Assembly: GCF_024323335.1 (NCBI RefSeq)
Contig: NC_066582.1
Span: 180,430,782-180,494,781, forward strand
Direction of reading: 5' to 3'
Source: Lathyrus oleraceus
Lineage: Eukaryota > Streptophyta > Magnoliopsida > Fabales > Fabaceae
Length of the DNA: 64,000 nt
The notes beneath the pieces are model-generated. The model ran no database searches and had not been told where the DNA came from. It saw only the letters and a program-made list of their open reading frames with translations. Shown here in pieces: positions 8,299 to 19,150 of this stretch. Position numbers and translations under genes: made by a program. Positions within the stretch are counted from its first letter, which is position 1, and each line of letters opens with the position of its first letter.

Positions 8299-9876
8299 AT
8301 GGAGAGAGATGGAGGATTTGTTCATAGGCCACCAATTTTGGATGGTTCTAACTATGACTATTGGAAACCTCGAATGGTAGCCTTTCTAAAATCTCTTGAT
8401 AACAAGGCTTGGAGAGCTGTGTTAACAGGCTGGGTGCATCCTGTCATTACTAAAGAAGGAGAAGCCACTACTGAGAAGAAGCCTGGAGAACAATGGTCCA
8501 AGGAGGAAGATGATCTAGCTCTTGGAAACTCTAAAGCATTGAATGCAATATTCAATGGGATAGACAAGAATATTTTCTGGTTGGTAAACAACTGTGAAGT
8601 GGCCAAAGATGCTTGGGACATTCTCAAGACCACTCATGAGGGCACCTCTAGGGTAAAGATGTCTAGACTTCAGCTGCTCACCTCCAAGTTTGAAAACTTA
8701 AGGATGAAAGAAGATGAAAACATTCATGAATTTCACATGAGTATCCTTGAAATTGCTAATGCCTCAGGAGCCCTGGGAGAGAAGATGACAGATGAAAAAC
8801 TGGTAAGGAAAATACTTAGGTCACTTCCTAAGAGATTTGTAATGAAGGTGACTGCCATAGAAGAGTCTCAAGACATTTCCAACATGAGGGTTGATGAGCT
8901 AATTGGTTCCCTCCAAACCTTTGAGATGGGATTAAATTATGGTGTTGAAAAGAAAACCAAGAGCATGGCCTTTATGTCAAACACAGAAGAAGAAAAGAGT
9001 CAGGAGGTTGACGAAGATTTGGTCAATGAAGTAGCAATGCTGGGAAGACAGTTCAATAAACTGTTGAAAAAGATGGATGTAAGATCTAAGGCAAATGTCA
9101 GGAACATCTCATCTAAAATCAGTAAATCCAACAATGCTGGAAGAAAAGCAAGATCAGATGAGAAGCTCAAAGAAGGAAAAGAGGTACATTGCTATGAATA
9201 TGATGGGTATGGACACATCAGGACTGAATGTGGAACTTACCTCAAGAAGCAGAAGATGAGTCTTGTTGCCACTTGGTCTGATGAAAGTGAAACAGAGGAG
9301 GCTGCAAATCTTGTGACTGCCTTGACAGGAAGATGGGGATCTGATGAATACTCAAGTGATGATGAAGTAACCTTTGAAGAATTGGCCTCTACCTACAGAA
9401 AGTTGTGTCACAAAAGTGTAGAGTTGTGCAAACAGGTTGAAAGCCAGAAGAAGGAAATGACTCAACTTGAGAATGAGAAGGTAGAATACTTGGAAACCAT
9501 CTCCAAATTACAAACAGAAGCAGTGGTTCTGAATGCCAAGCTAGTTGAAAATCCACAAGCTGAAAGTCAGAAGATAGCACAGTTGGAAAGTGAGAAGGCA
9601 GACCATGTGAAAACCATCTCTAAGCTGAAAACTGAAGCCATGTTCCTAAATTCTAAACTAGAAGAGATGACCAAGTATGTAAGGATGTTAAGCAATGGAT
9701 CTGACTCTTTAGACAAGATTCTCCAAACTGGACAAATGACTGGAGACAAATCTGGCATTGGGTATAATGACTCAAAGCCTGAGAACAGTAACACTGGAGC
9801 CAAACCTAAGTGCATCCATAATAAAACTAAACCTGTGATGTCACATCATATGTCACAACACCAGAGGAGAAAATAG
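8299..9876 (+). CDS. Gag polyprotein part, element B
   Basis: This is a 525-residue open frame that starts at an ATG 54 bases after the primer site. Residues 1-230 are the copia Gag/UBN2-type region (L-D-G-S-N-Y-D-Y-W-K near the start). A zinc knuckle around residues 299-312 has lost its second cysteine: it reads C-Y-E-Y where element A has C-Y-E-C. A long coiled coil fills residues about 370-480. This coil is a longer version of that in A, with an extra internal repeat of the Q-L-E-x-E-K unit. It ends at TAG 9874-9876, where A reads a Gln codon, so this is probably a nonsense mutation rather than a designed gag/pol stop. The frame continues beyond it into the second zinc finger. Confidence 0.78.
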   Translation: MERDGGFVHRPPILDGSNYDYWKPRMVAFLKSLDNKAWRAVLTGWVHPVITKEGEATTEKKPGEQWSKEEDDLALGNSKALNAIFNGIDKNIFWLVNNCEVAKDAWDILKTTHEGTSRVKMSRLQLLTSKFENLRMKEDENIHEFHMSILEIANASGALGEKMTDEKLVRKILRSLPKRFVMKVTAIEESQDISNMRVDELIGSLQTFEMGLNYGVEKKTKSMAFMSNTEEEKSQEVDEDLVNEVAMLGRQFNKLLKKMDVRSKANVRNISSKISKSNNAGRKARSDEKLKEGKEVHCYEYDGYGHIRTECGTYLKKQKMSLVATWSDESETEEAANLVTALTGRWGSDEYSSDDEVTFEELASTYRKLCHKSVELCKQVESQKKEMTQLENEKVEYLETISKLQTEAVVLNAKLVENPQAESQKIAQLESEKADHVKTISKLKTEAMFLNSKLEEMTKYVRMLSNGSDSLDKILQTGQMTGDKSGIGYNDSKPENSNTGAKPKCIHNKTKPVMSHHMSQHQRRK

Positions 9877-11108
9877 CAGAAGGGGAAACAACAAAGATGG
9901 AGATGCCATTACTGTGGGAAATTTGGGCATCTTAAGCCTTTCTGCTATAAACTGTATGGTTATCCTAGGCCTGCTCAACATCAGAATCACTATCAACCCA
10001 GACCCAAACAGCACAGGCATATCATCAAGAAGGAATGGGTTCCAAAGACTAATGTTACAAGCCTAATAGCTCACATTCCCCTCAGAGTCTCCGCCAAAGA
10101 AGAGTGGTATTTTGATAGTGGATGTTCCAGACACATGACTGGAAACCAAAACCTGCTAACTAACCTGCAGCATCATACCATAAGCCATGTAACCTTTGGA
10201 GATGGAGCAGAAGGTGAAATCAAGGGAACAGGTAAGCTTGATTGTCTTGGAGTTCCTAAACTTGACAAGGTTCTACTTATTAAGGGCTTGACTGCAAATC
10301 TAATAAGCATCAGTCAACTATGTGATCAAGGTCTGAATGTTAACTTCACCAAAACTGAATGTCTAATTTTTAACAAAGATAGTGAAGTGATTATGAAAGG
10401 AATCAGGACCAAAGACAACTGCTACATGTGGAGCTCTCAAAAAGATTATTCCTTAAAGTGTTCCTATGTCAAAGAGGAAGGGATGGAGATGAGTATAGAT
10501 GCTAGAAGAACCCTCAAGAGTGATGAAAAACAAGTCTGTGGGAAATGTCAGACAAGGATGTCACACCAGAAGCTCAGACTTAACCTCGCCTTCATAGGAG
10601 AAAAGGTTATGATGGCTCAAAAAACTGAGAGGTTAGACCAAATAGGTGGACATGTGACCAGTCATAAGCAGTCTGGAGAGAGCATTGTTGGAACTAGGTC
10701 ACAAGGGACTATGTTCAAAAATGCCAAGAACAATGTGGAGAAGATTGGGATGACACCTGCTCCTACACATGTGAAAGGTAAAAATGGTGTTCATATAGAA
10801 GATGAAAGCAGTTGGGCTCAACTGAGTTGGATGTAACTACTGATGACTGCATACAATGTCACACACGATTCATGACATTGTATTATGACAACCTGAATAC
10901 TGAAACTAGGTCCAAAAATCATATTCAACACAGATGGACCAAGTACTGTTTTTGCTATTATCACTCCATTAGAAAATTCGTGGAAGACAAATTCATATGT
11001 CTAAAGCATGGACTGGAACTAGCTGACAAAGTTGCAAGGAATTTGGGTGAAATTCAAATTGAATATGAGAGAGGGAAATTAGGAATTTGGACTCTTGTGA
11101 AATTATGG
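9877..11108 (+). pseudogene. collapsed copia pol, element B
   Basis: The gag frame resumes after the stop. It holds the second finger (C-H-Y-C-G-K-F-G-H-L-K-P-F-C), a protease with the normal D-S-G-C-S-R-H-M-T-G site (about 10114-10143), the integrase-finger remnant, the RT-thumb remnant, and the RNase H end. The order and deletion points are those of element A. A TAA at 10834-10836 and a one-base loss near 10868 move the RNase H part to another frame (ORF 10812 onward). The codon that is TAG in A at the end of pol is TGG here (11106-11108), so the frame runs on into the envelope-like ORF. Confidence 0.8.
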
Positions 11109-11309
11109 CAATTAAAGTGGAAAAGAAAAGGAAATAGTGTCTGCCCTCTTAAAAGAAAGAGCCACATTAATGAAAAATCATTCCCTAGCATTGAAAATAG
11201 TATCTATGCCCTTAGCACACGCTACCTAAACACAGCAATTTCCATCTCCATTCAACTTCTCAGAGGAACTCAGCTAGGGCAAAGAAAATTCTCTCAAAAG
11301 TTCTACAAC

Positions 11310-13063
11310 ATGTCTCAACATCCATCATCATCTGGTTCAAAACCCTCTCACCATGCAAAGACTCCCTCCATGGAGTGTCTAGATGAAGACGTACTAGATG
11401 TTACTCCCATTTGTGTGATACCAGGTGACACCCCAGGTCCCTCTTCCATGGCTGGTAACCAACAAGGTAATATCCCTAATAAATCTCCTCTTCCAAATGA
11501 CATGCATTATGTTGATCGTGCCATTAGGAACCTAGTTACTAGGATTCTAAGTGAAGGGCATGAAGTAAAGGGGGTTTCTACCCCTCTATCCAGAAGGGAC
11601 CCCTCTCCTGAGGAGGAACCCCAAGCTGAGAAAGATGATGACTCATCTAGATCAGAAAAGGAAGTGGTTGCTGAGGGACTATGTTCTCTAGGTAAAACCC
11701 AACCTAGCAAGAAACCAGAAAATATGTCTAAGGAGAATGTTATTAACTTAGAGGAAGAAAGCTCTGAAGAAGAGGATGACTCTTTGGTCCATCTTGTAAA
11801 ACCTAGTGTAGCTGAGAAATTGAGGACTAGAAAAGGGAAAAGTGTGGCTAAAATGAGAACAACAAGAAGAGTGAAAAAGACTGCTGGTGTAGGACCCTCA
11901 AAAACCTGGAGTAAAGTTGAGGTTAGGAAAAGGAAAGAAAGAGACAGTTCTGACTTTGATGAGGATGTCGAAGACGATGTCCCAGACATCTCCCCTGCAA
12001 AAAGGCAATATGTTCAGAAGTCTCCTGGAAAAGCTGTTGCTGTGCACCTAGACAATATCTCCTTTCATTTAGAAGATGGTGCTGCAAAATGGAAATTTGT
12101 CATTCAGAGGAGGATAGCTATTGAAAGAGAGCTTGGAAAAGAGGTTGTAGAGGTAAAGGAAGTAATTGATTTGATCAAAAATGCTGGACTAATGAAGATT
12201 GTGGTAGCTCTACCCCAATGTTATGAGGGGTTGGTAAAAGAGTTTATTGTGAATATCCCTGAGGATATTTATGAAAAGAGAAGCAGGGAGTTCTGCAAGG
12301 TGTTTGTAAGGGGAAAATGTGTGAAATTCTCACCAAGCATTATCAACAAGTTCCTAGGAAGAGGAACTGATGGAGGAGTGGACCTAGAGACTACAGACAA
12401 TGAGGTCTGTAGGATTATTACAGCTGGCCAAGTTAAGGAATGGCCTAGTAGGAATCACTTATCAGCTGGCAAGCTCACTGTCAAATATGCCATCTTACAC
12501 AAGATTGGTTCAGCCAACTGGGTGCCTACTAATCATATCTCTACCATCTCCATTGGTCTTGGAAGAATCATTCATGCAATTGGAACCAAGATAAACTATG
12601 ACTTTGGAAAGTTTATATTTGATCAAACCATCAGACATGCCTCCATAATTATTGTGAAGTTGCCCATTGCCTTCCCATCCATTATTGTGGGATTATCTTG
12701 AGTCAACAACCATGCATTCTTAATACAAAGGACATGCCAAGCAGAAGAAAACCCCCTTTATCCATTCATTATAAGCTGTTTGAGGGAAGTCATGTCAATG
12801 ATGTTGTCATGACATCTGCCAGAAGGGAGCCTGCATCTCAAGGGAGCTTAATTGATCAACTAAAAGATACCTGCAAGGAATTGGATAATGGTATAAGGGT
12901 GGCCAAGGCAAGAAAAAAAGCTTTGGAGGTCCTTATTTGTAGCCTGGAAAAGGAAGAAATGGAGAAGGTTGGTAAGGATTCAGATGCAAAAGCCCAATCC
13001 AGTGGCAGCTCTGAAAGCTCTGAAGGCTCTGAAGGTGAAGGTGATACTTCCTCCTCTGATTGA
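11310..13063 (+). pseudogene. envelope-like protein, frameshifted, element B
   Basis: It starts with the same M-S-Q-H-P-S-S-S-G-S as element A and keeps the same regions: acidic N-terminal half, globular domain, coiled coil and Ser/Glu tail. A single-base loss near 12690 changes frame at I-A-F-P-S-I-I. The rest is in the ORF 12698-13063. Upstream the frame is continuous with the RNase H remnant because the stop between them is now TGG. No signal peptide or membrane span is seen within it. The product would be a truncated fusion. Confidence 0.72.
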
Positions 13064-13944
13064 TGGTCCCCCCCTGTGTGTTGAAGACTGAAGATGGTGT
13101 GAAGTGTGCTGTGAAGATTGTGGTGGATGATATTTTGGAAGTTGTTCTGGTGTTGCTGTTTAGATGTTGCAGTTTTATTGTTTTTTTGAAAATGTGTATT
13201 TTGTGGCAGTCCTCATTGATGCCTGTTTGTAATATTTTGGGCTCTTAATGAGTTCCTTGGATTTGTTCATTATCTCAGCTATCACAGTTGTGTATGATGT
13301 TGGTTTGTATCTCCTGAACAATTATGTTTTAACATATTATATGTTATAACATTTGTGCTGACATTCTCTGCTAGGCTAATTGACATTTATTTTGTCTAAT
13401 TGGTCACATTTGGTCAATTTTGACTAAAAGGGGGAGAAGTGTTTATGTGGAGCTGGAGCTGTGAGGAGATGTATGTGGCTGGACATAAGGACAACTATTA
13501 TTGAAGGATGTGCACAAGTGTTAAAAACATAATGATGTTCTATTTACAAATGTCAAAGGGGATGTCTGATATGGTGCACAAGTGTTGATGTTGAAGCAGA
13601 TGTCAGAATGACATTCTGGCTGGTACATGTACTGTGGTTACAGTAGCTGTTATGTTCATGGAAGATGTTTGATGTATGCACAAATTTAGGGGGAGAAGGA
13701 GTACCCTTGTGCATTTGTGTGTCTTACTAGTTGCATCCATAACTAGTAATTCTGTTTTTGTTGCACAGATTTAGGGGGAGGAGAAGTACCCTTGTGCATG
13801 TGTGTATTACTAGTAACTAGATAGTAATTGTGTTGCTTTTGCTACTGTTTAAACTACTGATATGTTGTTTAACTGTTGATAGTTTACCTTGTGAACAAAA
13901 AGGACAGATATATGTTTTAGCCAAAATTTGCCAAAGGGGGAGTT
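13064..13944 (+). other. 3' untranslated region and polypurine tracts of element B
   Basis: No gene is seen. Purine tracts lie at 13426-13439, 13688-13699, 13773-13786 and 13933-13942. The last is the functional tract next to the LTR; the 13773 copy is extra compared with A. Confidence 0.6.
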
Positions 13945-15134
13945 TGTTGATTCTTAGTGTTGGCAGCAATTTTGGTAAAACAAAGAGTGTTCACAAGATG
14001 TTATGTGTGATGTCTTAACATGAGATATCCTATGTACCTGCTGGAGTTCAAGAACATGTTCATGCAGGATTGTTTCAGAATGTCATACACAAGGTCATGG
14101 CATCTGATATATGTGTACCTGCTGGAGCTTAAATGAAAGACATGTTCATGCAGGATTGTTTCAAGATGTCATACACAAAGTCTTGGCATCTGATATGGTT
14201 GTACCTACTGGAAGTTATAGAAGGAATTATGGAATTATGCAGGATTTTTCCAGGATGTCATGACATCCTGTACACAAAATATTCAGTATGAATGTCTGGT
14301 GTTTTGTGATTGCACAATTAATGGCAATCTTTGTATGATTGAAGATCTGATTTACAGGCGCATTCAATCATTGATTACAACCTGATTTACTTATTTTCCA
14401 AATAGATCTAACCAGCTGTCATAAGAAGATTTGATTGGAAAATAGATTTAGGGTTTTCAAGATGTCCAAGCCCAGCTGAAAGCTTCTATAAAAAGGGACT
14501 TAGAAAACCTGTTTTATAACATAACCAATACTGAGCGAAATATAGAGAGAGAGCTAGGGTTTGTGTATGTTTAGTCGTAAGACTTGTAAGCCATTCAAGT
14601 CATCTTTTGATGATTGAATTGGACTAATTTGTGGTTGTAATTTATCACTCTAAAGTTGTTAAGCAAGAGTGTGTGTCTACTTGATCAAAGCTGTGAAGCA
14701 AGATCAAGTGTGTGTCTTCTTGATCAAAGCTGTGAAGCAAGATCAAGAGTGTGTCTTCTTGATTGAAACTGTGAAGTAAAATCAAGAGTGTGTTATTGAA
14801 AAGTGTTTTCTTTTCTCAAGGGATTGTTGTTTAAGATCACAAGTGTGATTGTAGGGAAGTGAGTGGGTTCTCATATCTAAGAGTGCTTAGGTAGAAATTG
14901 CACGGGTAGAGATTAGGTGAGAAAGACTGTAACTTGTTGAAGTGTACGGAGAGTCTTTGAACTGATTCTATTTTAGTGAATTTCCTTCCTGGCTTGGTAG
15001 CCCCCAGATGTAGGTGAGTTGGACCGAACTGGGTTAACAATTGCTTGTGTATCTCTTGCATTACTTTTCTACATCTTTCTTCTGTTAGTGTAATTCAGAT
15101 ATTAGTGTCGTGACATTACATTCAACATCTCATA
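13945..15134 (+). repeat. 3' LTR of element B, right end lost
   Basis: It aligns with 7012-8231 from TGTTGATTCTTAG onward. It lacks a 12-bp stretch near 14260, and the last 17 or so bases (ATCTGATATCAGAATTTCA region) and the right target duplication are gone. Gypsy coding sequence follows directly. Confidence 0.82.
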
Positions 15135-16588
15135 TTTATGCGAGGAGGATTTCAACTTTCTTTACAAAAGTTAATTTTCATCATATCCTTCGAAATGAAA
15201 ATCGGATGGCGGATGCTCTTGCAATGTTGGCTTCAATGATTATGGTGAAATTTTGGAATGAAGTTCCCAATTTGACTATGATGCGTCTTGATAGGCCAAC
15301 TCATGTGTTTGATGTTTAAGAAGTCAAAGATGAAAAGACATGGTATTTTGATATCAAGTGTTTCCTCCAAAGTCAGATTTACCCGCCTAGGGCATCTTTG
15401 AAAGATAAGAAGACTTTGAGAAGATTAGCTGGCAACTTCTACCTGAATGGTGATGTGTTTTACAAGAGAAATTTCGATATGGTTTTGCTCAGATGTGTGG
15501 ATAGACTAGAAGAAGACTTATTGATGACAGAAGTCCATGAAGGTTCCTTTGGTACCCATTCCAATGGACATGTTATGGAAAAGAAGATGTTGAGAGCAGG
15601 TTACTATTGGCTGACAATGGAATCTGATTGTTGCAAGTTTGTGAAGAAATGCCACAAGTGTCAAGTTTATACAGATAAGATCCATGTTCCTCTGACACCG
15701 TTGAATGTCATTTCCTCTCCATGGCCCTTCTCCATGTGGGGAATTGATATGATTGGTAGGATTGAGCATAAAGCTTTGAACGAATATCGTTTCATTCTGG
15801 TGGCTATTGATTACTTCACAAAGTGGGTTAAAGTGGTATTGTACGTGAATGTAACCAAGCAAGTTATTGTAAGGTTTATCAAGAATCAGATTATATGTCG
15901 TTATGATGTGCCAAGTAAGATCATTATTGATAATGGATCAAACTTGAATAACAATATGGTGGAAGCTCTCTGCAAAGACTTCAAGATTACACATCATAAT
16001 TCTTCTCCCTACAGGCCTAAGATGAATGGGGATGTTGAAGCTGCGAACTAGAACATTAAGAAGATCATTCAAAAAATGGTTGTGACATACAAGGATTAGC
16101 ATGAGATGCTCCCATTTTCTTTGCATGGGTACCGTACATCCATCTGCACTTCAACAGGGGCAACCCCTTTCTCTTTTGTTTATGGTATGGAAGTTGTACT
16201 CCCCGTAGAGGTTGAGATCCCATCATTGCGTGTGCTAATGGAAGCCAAGTTGACAAAAGTTGAATGGTGCCAGACTAGATATGATTAGTTAAATTTTATT
16301 GAAGAGAAGAGATTGATTTTCATGTGTCATGGTCAGTTATATCAGCAGAGAATGAAGAAAGCTTTTGATAAGAAGGTCAAGCCTCGTGTGTTCAAGGAAG
16401 GTGACCTTGTGCTCAAGAAGATTTTATCTTTCAAACCTGATGCTAGGGGCAAATGGACTCCTAATTATGAAGGCTCATATGTTGTTAAGAGAGCCTTTTC
16501 AGAAGGTACTTTGATTCTTACAACTATGGATGGTGAAGAGTTCACTCGTCCTGTGAACGCCGATGTAGTCAAAAAATACTTCGCCTAA
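15135..16588 (+). pseudogene. Ogre/Tat pol: RNase H end and integrase (element D, continued)
   Basis: The archaeal RNase H end (M-A-D-A-L-A near 15206) is followed by a linker and integrase. The integrase zinc domain has H-S-N-G-H at about 15557-15571 and C-H-K-C at about 15651-15662. The core has D in W-G-I-D-M-I-G (about 15740), D in I-I-D-N-G-S (about 15930), and E in D-V-E-A-A-N (about 16040). The C-terminal G-K-W-T-P-N-Y-E-G-S module lies at about 16447-16480. Stops break it at about 15319, 16049-16051, 16097 and 16288, several of them TAG from single changes. The product would have joined element DNA to the chromosome; this copy cannot. Confidence 0.85.
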
Positions 16589-16606
16589 AAAAGAAAAGAA
16601 CAACTC

Positions 16607-16757
16607 GCTAAGTTGAAAACTCGAAAAGGCGACTTAGGCAAAAATGAGTGTCTCGGTGGGTTGAAACCCCGAAAGGACGATCCGGGAAAAAGTTAGAGAC
16701 ATAAAACAGAAAATTTATCCCGGTAGATTGAGTACTCCACCTTGGGGCAATCTAGGC
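16607..16757 (+). other. three consecutive stem-loop motifs after the integrase stop
   Basis: Motif 1 pairs CTAAGT (16608) with ACTTAG (16632). Motif 2 (about 16651-16687) has the same TTGAAA...CGAAAGG core. Motif 3 pairs TAGATTG (16724-16730) with CAATCTA (16748-16754). Each is followed by GGCAAAAA or GGGAAAAA. A role in RNA processing or packaging is only conjecture. Confidence 0.5.
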
Positions 16758-18540
16758 AAAAATCATGGATTATGGCTTGTAACTGCATTCGGTTAGTCCT
16801 AATCATGGAAATCGGTTTTGAGCAAGTCATTTGGTTCTGATTCATCATTCTCAACCAAAGACAAGCATAATGGATATTGAAGATGGTAGGGAGAGTAGTG
16901 ATCATTATATTAAATGTAGCCATTTTCCATGTAAATTACCATTTTCAAACTTTCTAAAGATCTATGGAGTCTCGTCATTTACGGACTACCATTCTATTAA
17001 ATAAAGTTGAGCTTTTACCCAATTGATTTTATTCTTATTTACTTATGCTAAATAAATTTGAATTTTTATGATGATAATTTTGAAATAAATTAATGAATAA
17101 TAATTGTTTTTCTTAAAAATAATAAAAACAATCACTTTAAGAATAATCGATTTCAGTAAGGAATGTCAACAACAATCTGAGAACAGGTAAGTTTTAAAGT
17201 GCTAAGCCTTGTTGGTCTTCCCCAAGCAGTTGGTTTGGTAATTACTTTCATCCCTAACAGTTCGTCAGTTATCCCTAGCTGAGTTGGTAGGTCACAACCC
17301 CAGTAGAGTTGAATTGGTGATCGGTCCCCTTTGCAAGTTCATATTCCCCATCTGAGGTGCTCATGTTTTGTATCCTCCCAGTTTATGATTGGACCCAAGA
17401 AAATTTGGAACCTTTATTGGGTTTCCATTTCTATAATTGTATTGCATAACTTCGGCAGTTTGTTTTTCCTTTGAGAGAATCAGATCCGGTTATCTTTGCC
17501 TTGGAATTAGTTTATTTCGCAAATTCCAAGAAGAATTTGTTGGTTACTGAGGAATGTGATGATCTTGGTCATAACATCCTCAGCAATTTGCTCAAATCCC
17601 TGTGCAGATTGTTATCTCTTGTGTTCCTCGACAGAGTTCATCTTCTAACAAGAAGATCCCTTATTCCCGACAGTTTTAGATTCTGAGCAGTTTTTGTCTT
17701 TATCCCCTGCAAGGTTGTCTCCCATTTGATATGGTGTTAACCTAAAATTCCCCGCAGTGTTGACAATTTGATCCTCAGTGGATATTTCATATCCTTAGCA
17801 TGATTGGTTGATCTTCCTTCAGTAATATTCTTTTCTCCCCACGGAGTTTGCCATGATTGATGGAAAGCTTGTTCTCCATGGCTTTCCCTAACCAGAGTTG
17901 AGTTATTCAGAGCTAGATGATTTATTTTCATCCTTAGCATATTCTCCCAATGGCGTTTCCATCTTGTTGAGATTAGCCGAGTGTTGTAGTGATGATTCAA
18001 ACCTTCGTTATTTGTATCCTTTGTGTTGTTTTTGTCAGCATAATCATAATCACATACATACATATTCATGCATATAATACATCACCAGATATTTCATTGT
18101 ACATTTTATCGCATTGATTTTTCTTCTGATCTCATGCCTTGGTGATTTTATCTCCCCATGTAGGTTTGGTGTGTTTGTCCTCCTTCAACTGTAGAGTGTC
18201 AGCCCATTAAGTAGAAAGAGTTTAAACTTTCTCATTCCCCACTGAGTTATTTCCTCATTGATGATTATTATTTCAGTTTCCTCCCCAGATAATTATCTGG
18301 ATGGAACCACTCCCCTTGAGTAATATCCTCATCGGGTTGAGTCTTTGTTTGACCAATTCTTTCTAGCTATTATCTAGATAGATATTTTGGTCTCCTGAGA
18401 GTCTATTACTTAGTAACTGGTAATATCCTTCTCGATTGTTGAGTATATTACTTTTGCCCAATACCCAGTAAAATGTAATTTACCTCCTTTGTTTTCCCCA
18501 GCGGATTCGTTACCACGTTTCCCCAGGTAGTTTATCCTTG

Positions 18541-19150
18541 ATATGTTCATCCTAACCGGTGACAGATACTTTTCCTTTGTAGTTTTCTACCCAGTAAAAA
18601 AGGTAGTTGTAATCCCTATTTTTATCCCCCAGAGAGTTAATCCCTGATATGTTCACTTTAACTAGTGACGGATTCTCTCCCTCTTTGGTATTCTACCCAG
18701 TAACCGGTAGTTGTAATTCCTATTTTATCTTTCCCCTCTGAGTCTATCCTTGATATGTTCATCCTAACCGGTGACGAATATTCTCTCTTTGGTATTCTAT
18801 CCAGTAACTGATAGATATAATTCATATTTCTCCCAGGCAGTCTATCCTTGATATGTTTACCCTAACTGGTAACGAATATTCTTCCTCTTTCCCATGGTGG
18901 TTTATCCTTAATATGTTCATCCTAACCGATGACGGATATTCTTCCTTTGAGTTTATCCTTGATATGTTCACTTTAACCAGTGGAGGATACTCTCTCTTCG
19001 GTCTTCTTCCCAGTAACCGGTAGTTGTAAATCCTATTTGAGTTCTTTCCCCAATAGGTTATTCTTACCCAGTAACAGGTAACGAATACATCTTTTTCCCC
19101 TCAGTGAGTCATCCTTGATATGTTTACCCTAACCGGTAACGGATGTACCT
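18541..19150 (+). repeat. degenerate tandem array in Ogre 3' untranslated region
   Basis: The core ATATGTTCAtcctAACCGGTGAC recurs with changes at 18541, 18647, 18753, 18851, 18911, 18962 and 19118. The spacing is about 100-107 bp for the first units and then irregular (60, 51, 156). Between cores, CCAGTAACCGGTAGTTGTAA recurs. Confidence 0.7.

Larger units (their letters stand above)
7012..15134 (+). mobile_element. SIRE/Maximus-type Ty1-copia element B, non-autonomous
   Basis: B has a 5' LTR, a tRNA-Met primer site, gag, collapsed pol, an envelope-like ORF, purine tracts and a 3' LTR, 8.1 kb in all. It splits the Ogre D pol within one codon run: P-S-L-I before it and Y-A-R-R-I after it. The five bases on the left are GATAC. 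On the right the last bases of the LTR and the expected duplication are missing. LTR comparison shows scattered substitutions and a 12-bp deletion in the 3' LTR, so B is clearly older than element C. Confidence 0.88.

Noticed and set aside
16049..16051. Leaky stop within the Ogre integrase
   Set aside because: TAG followed by AAC does not fit a read-through context, and other stops nearby show general decay.
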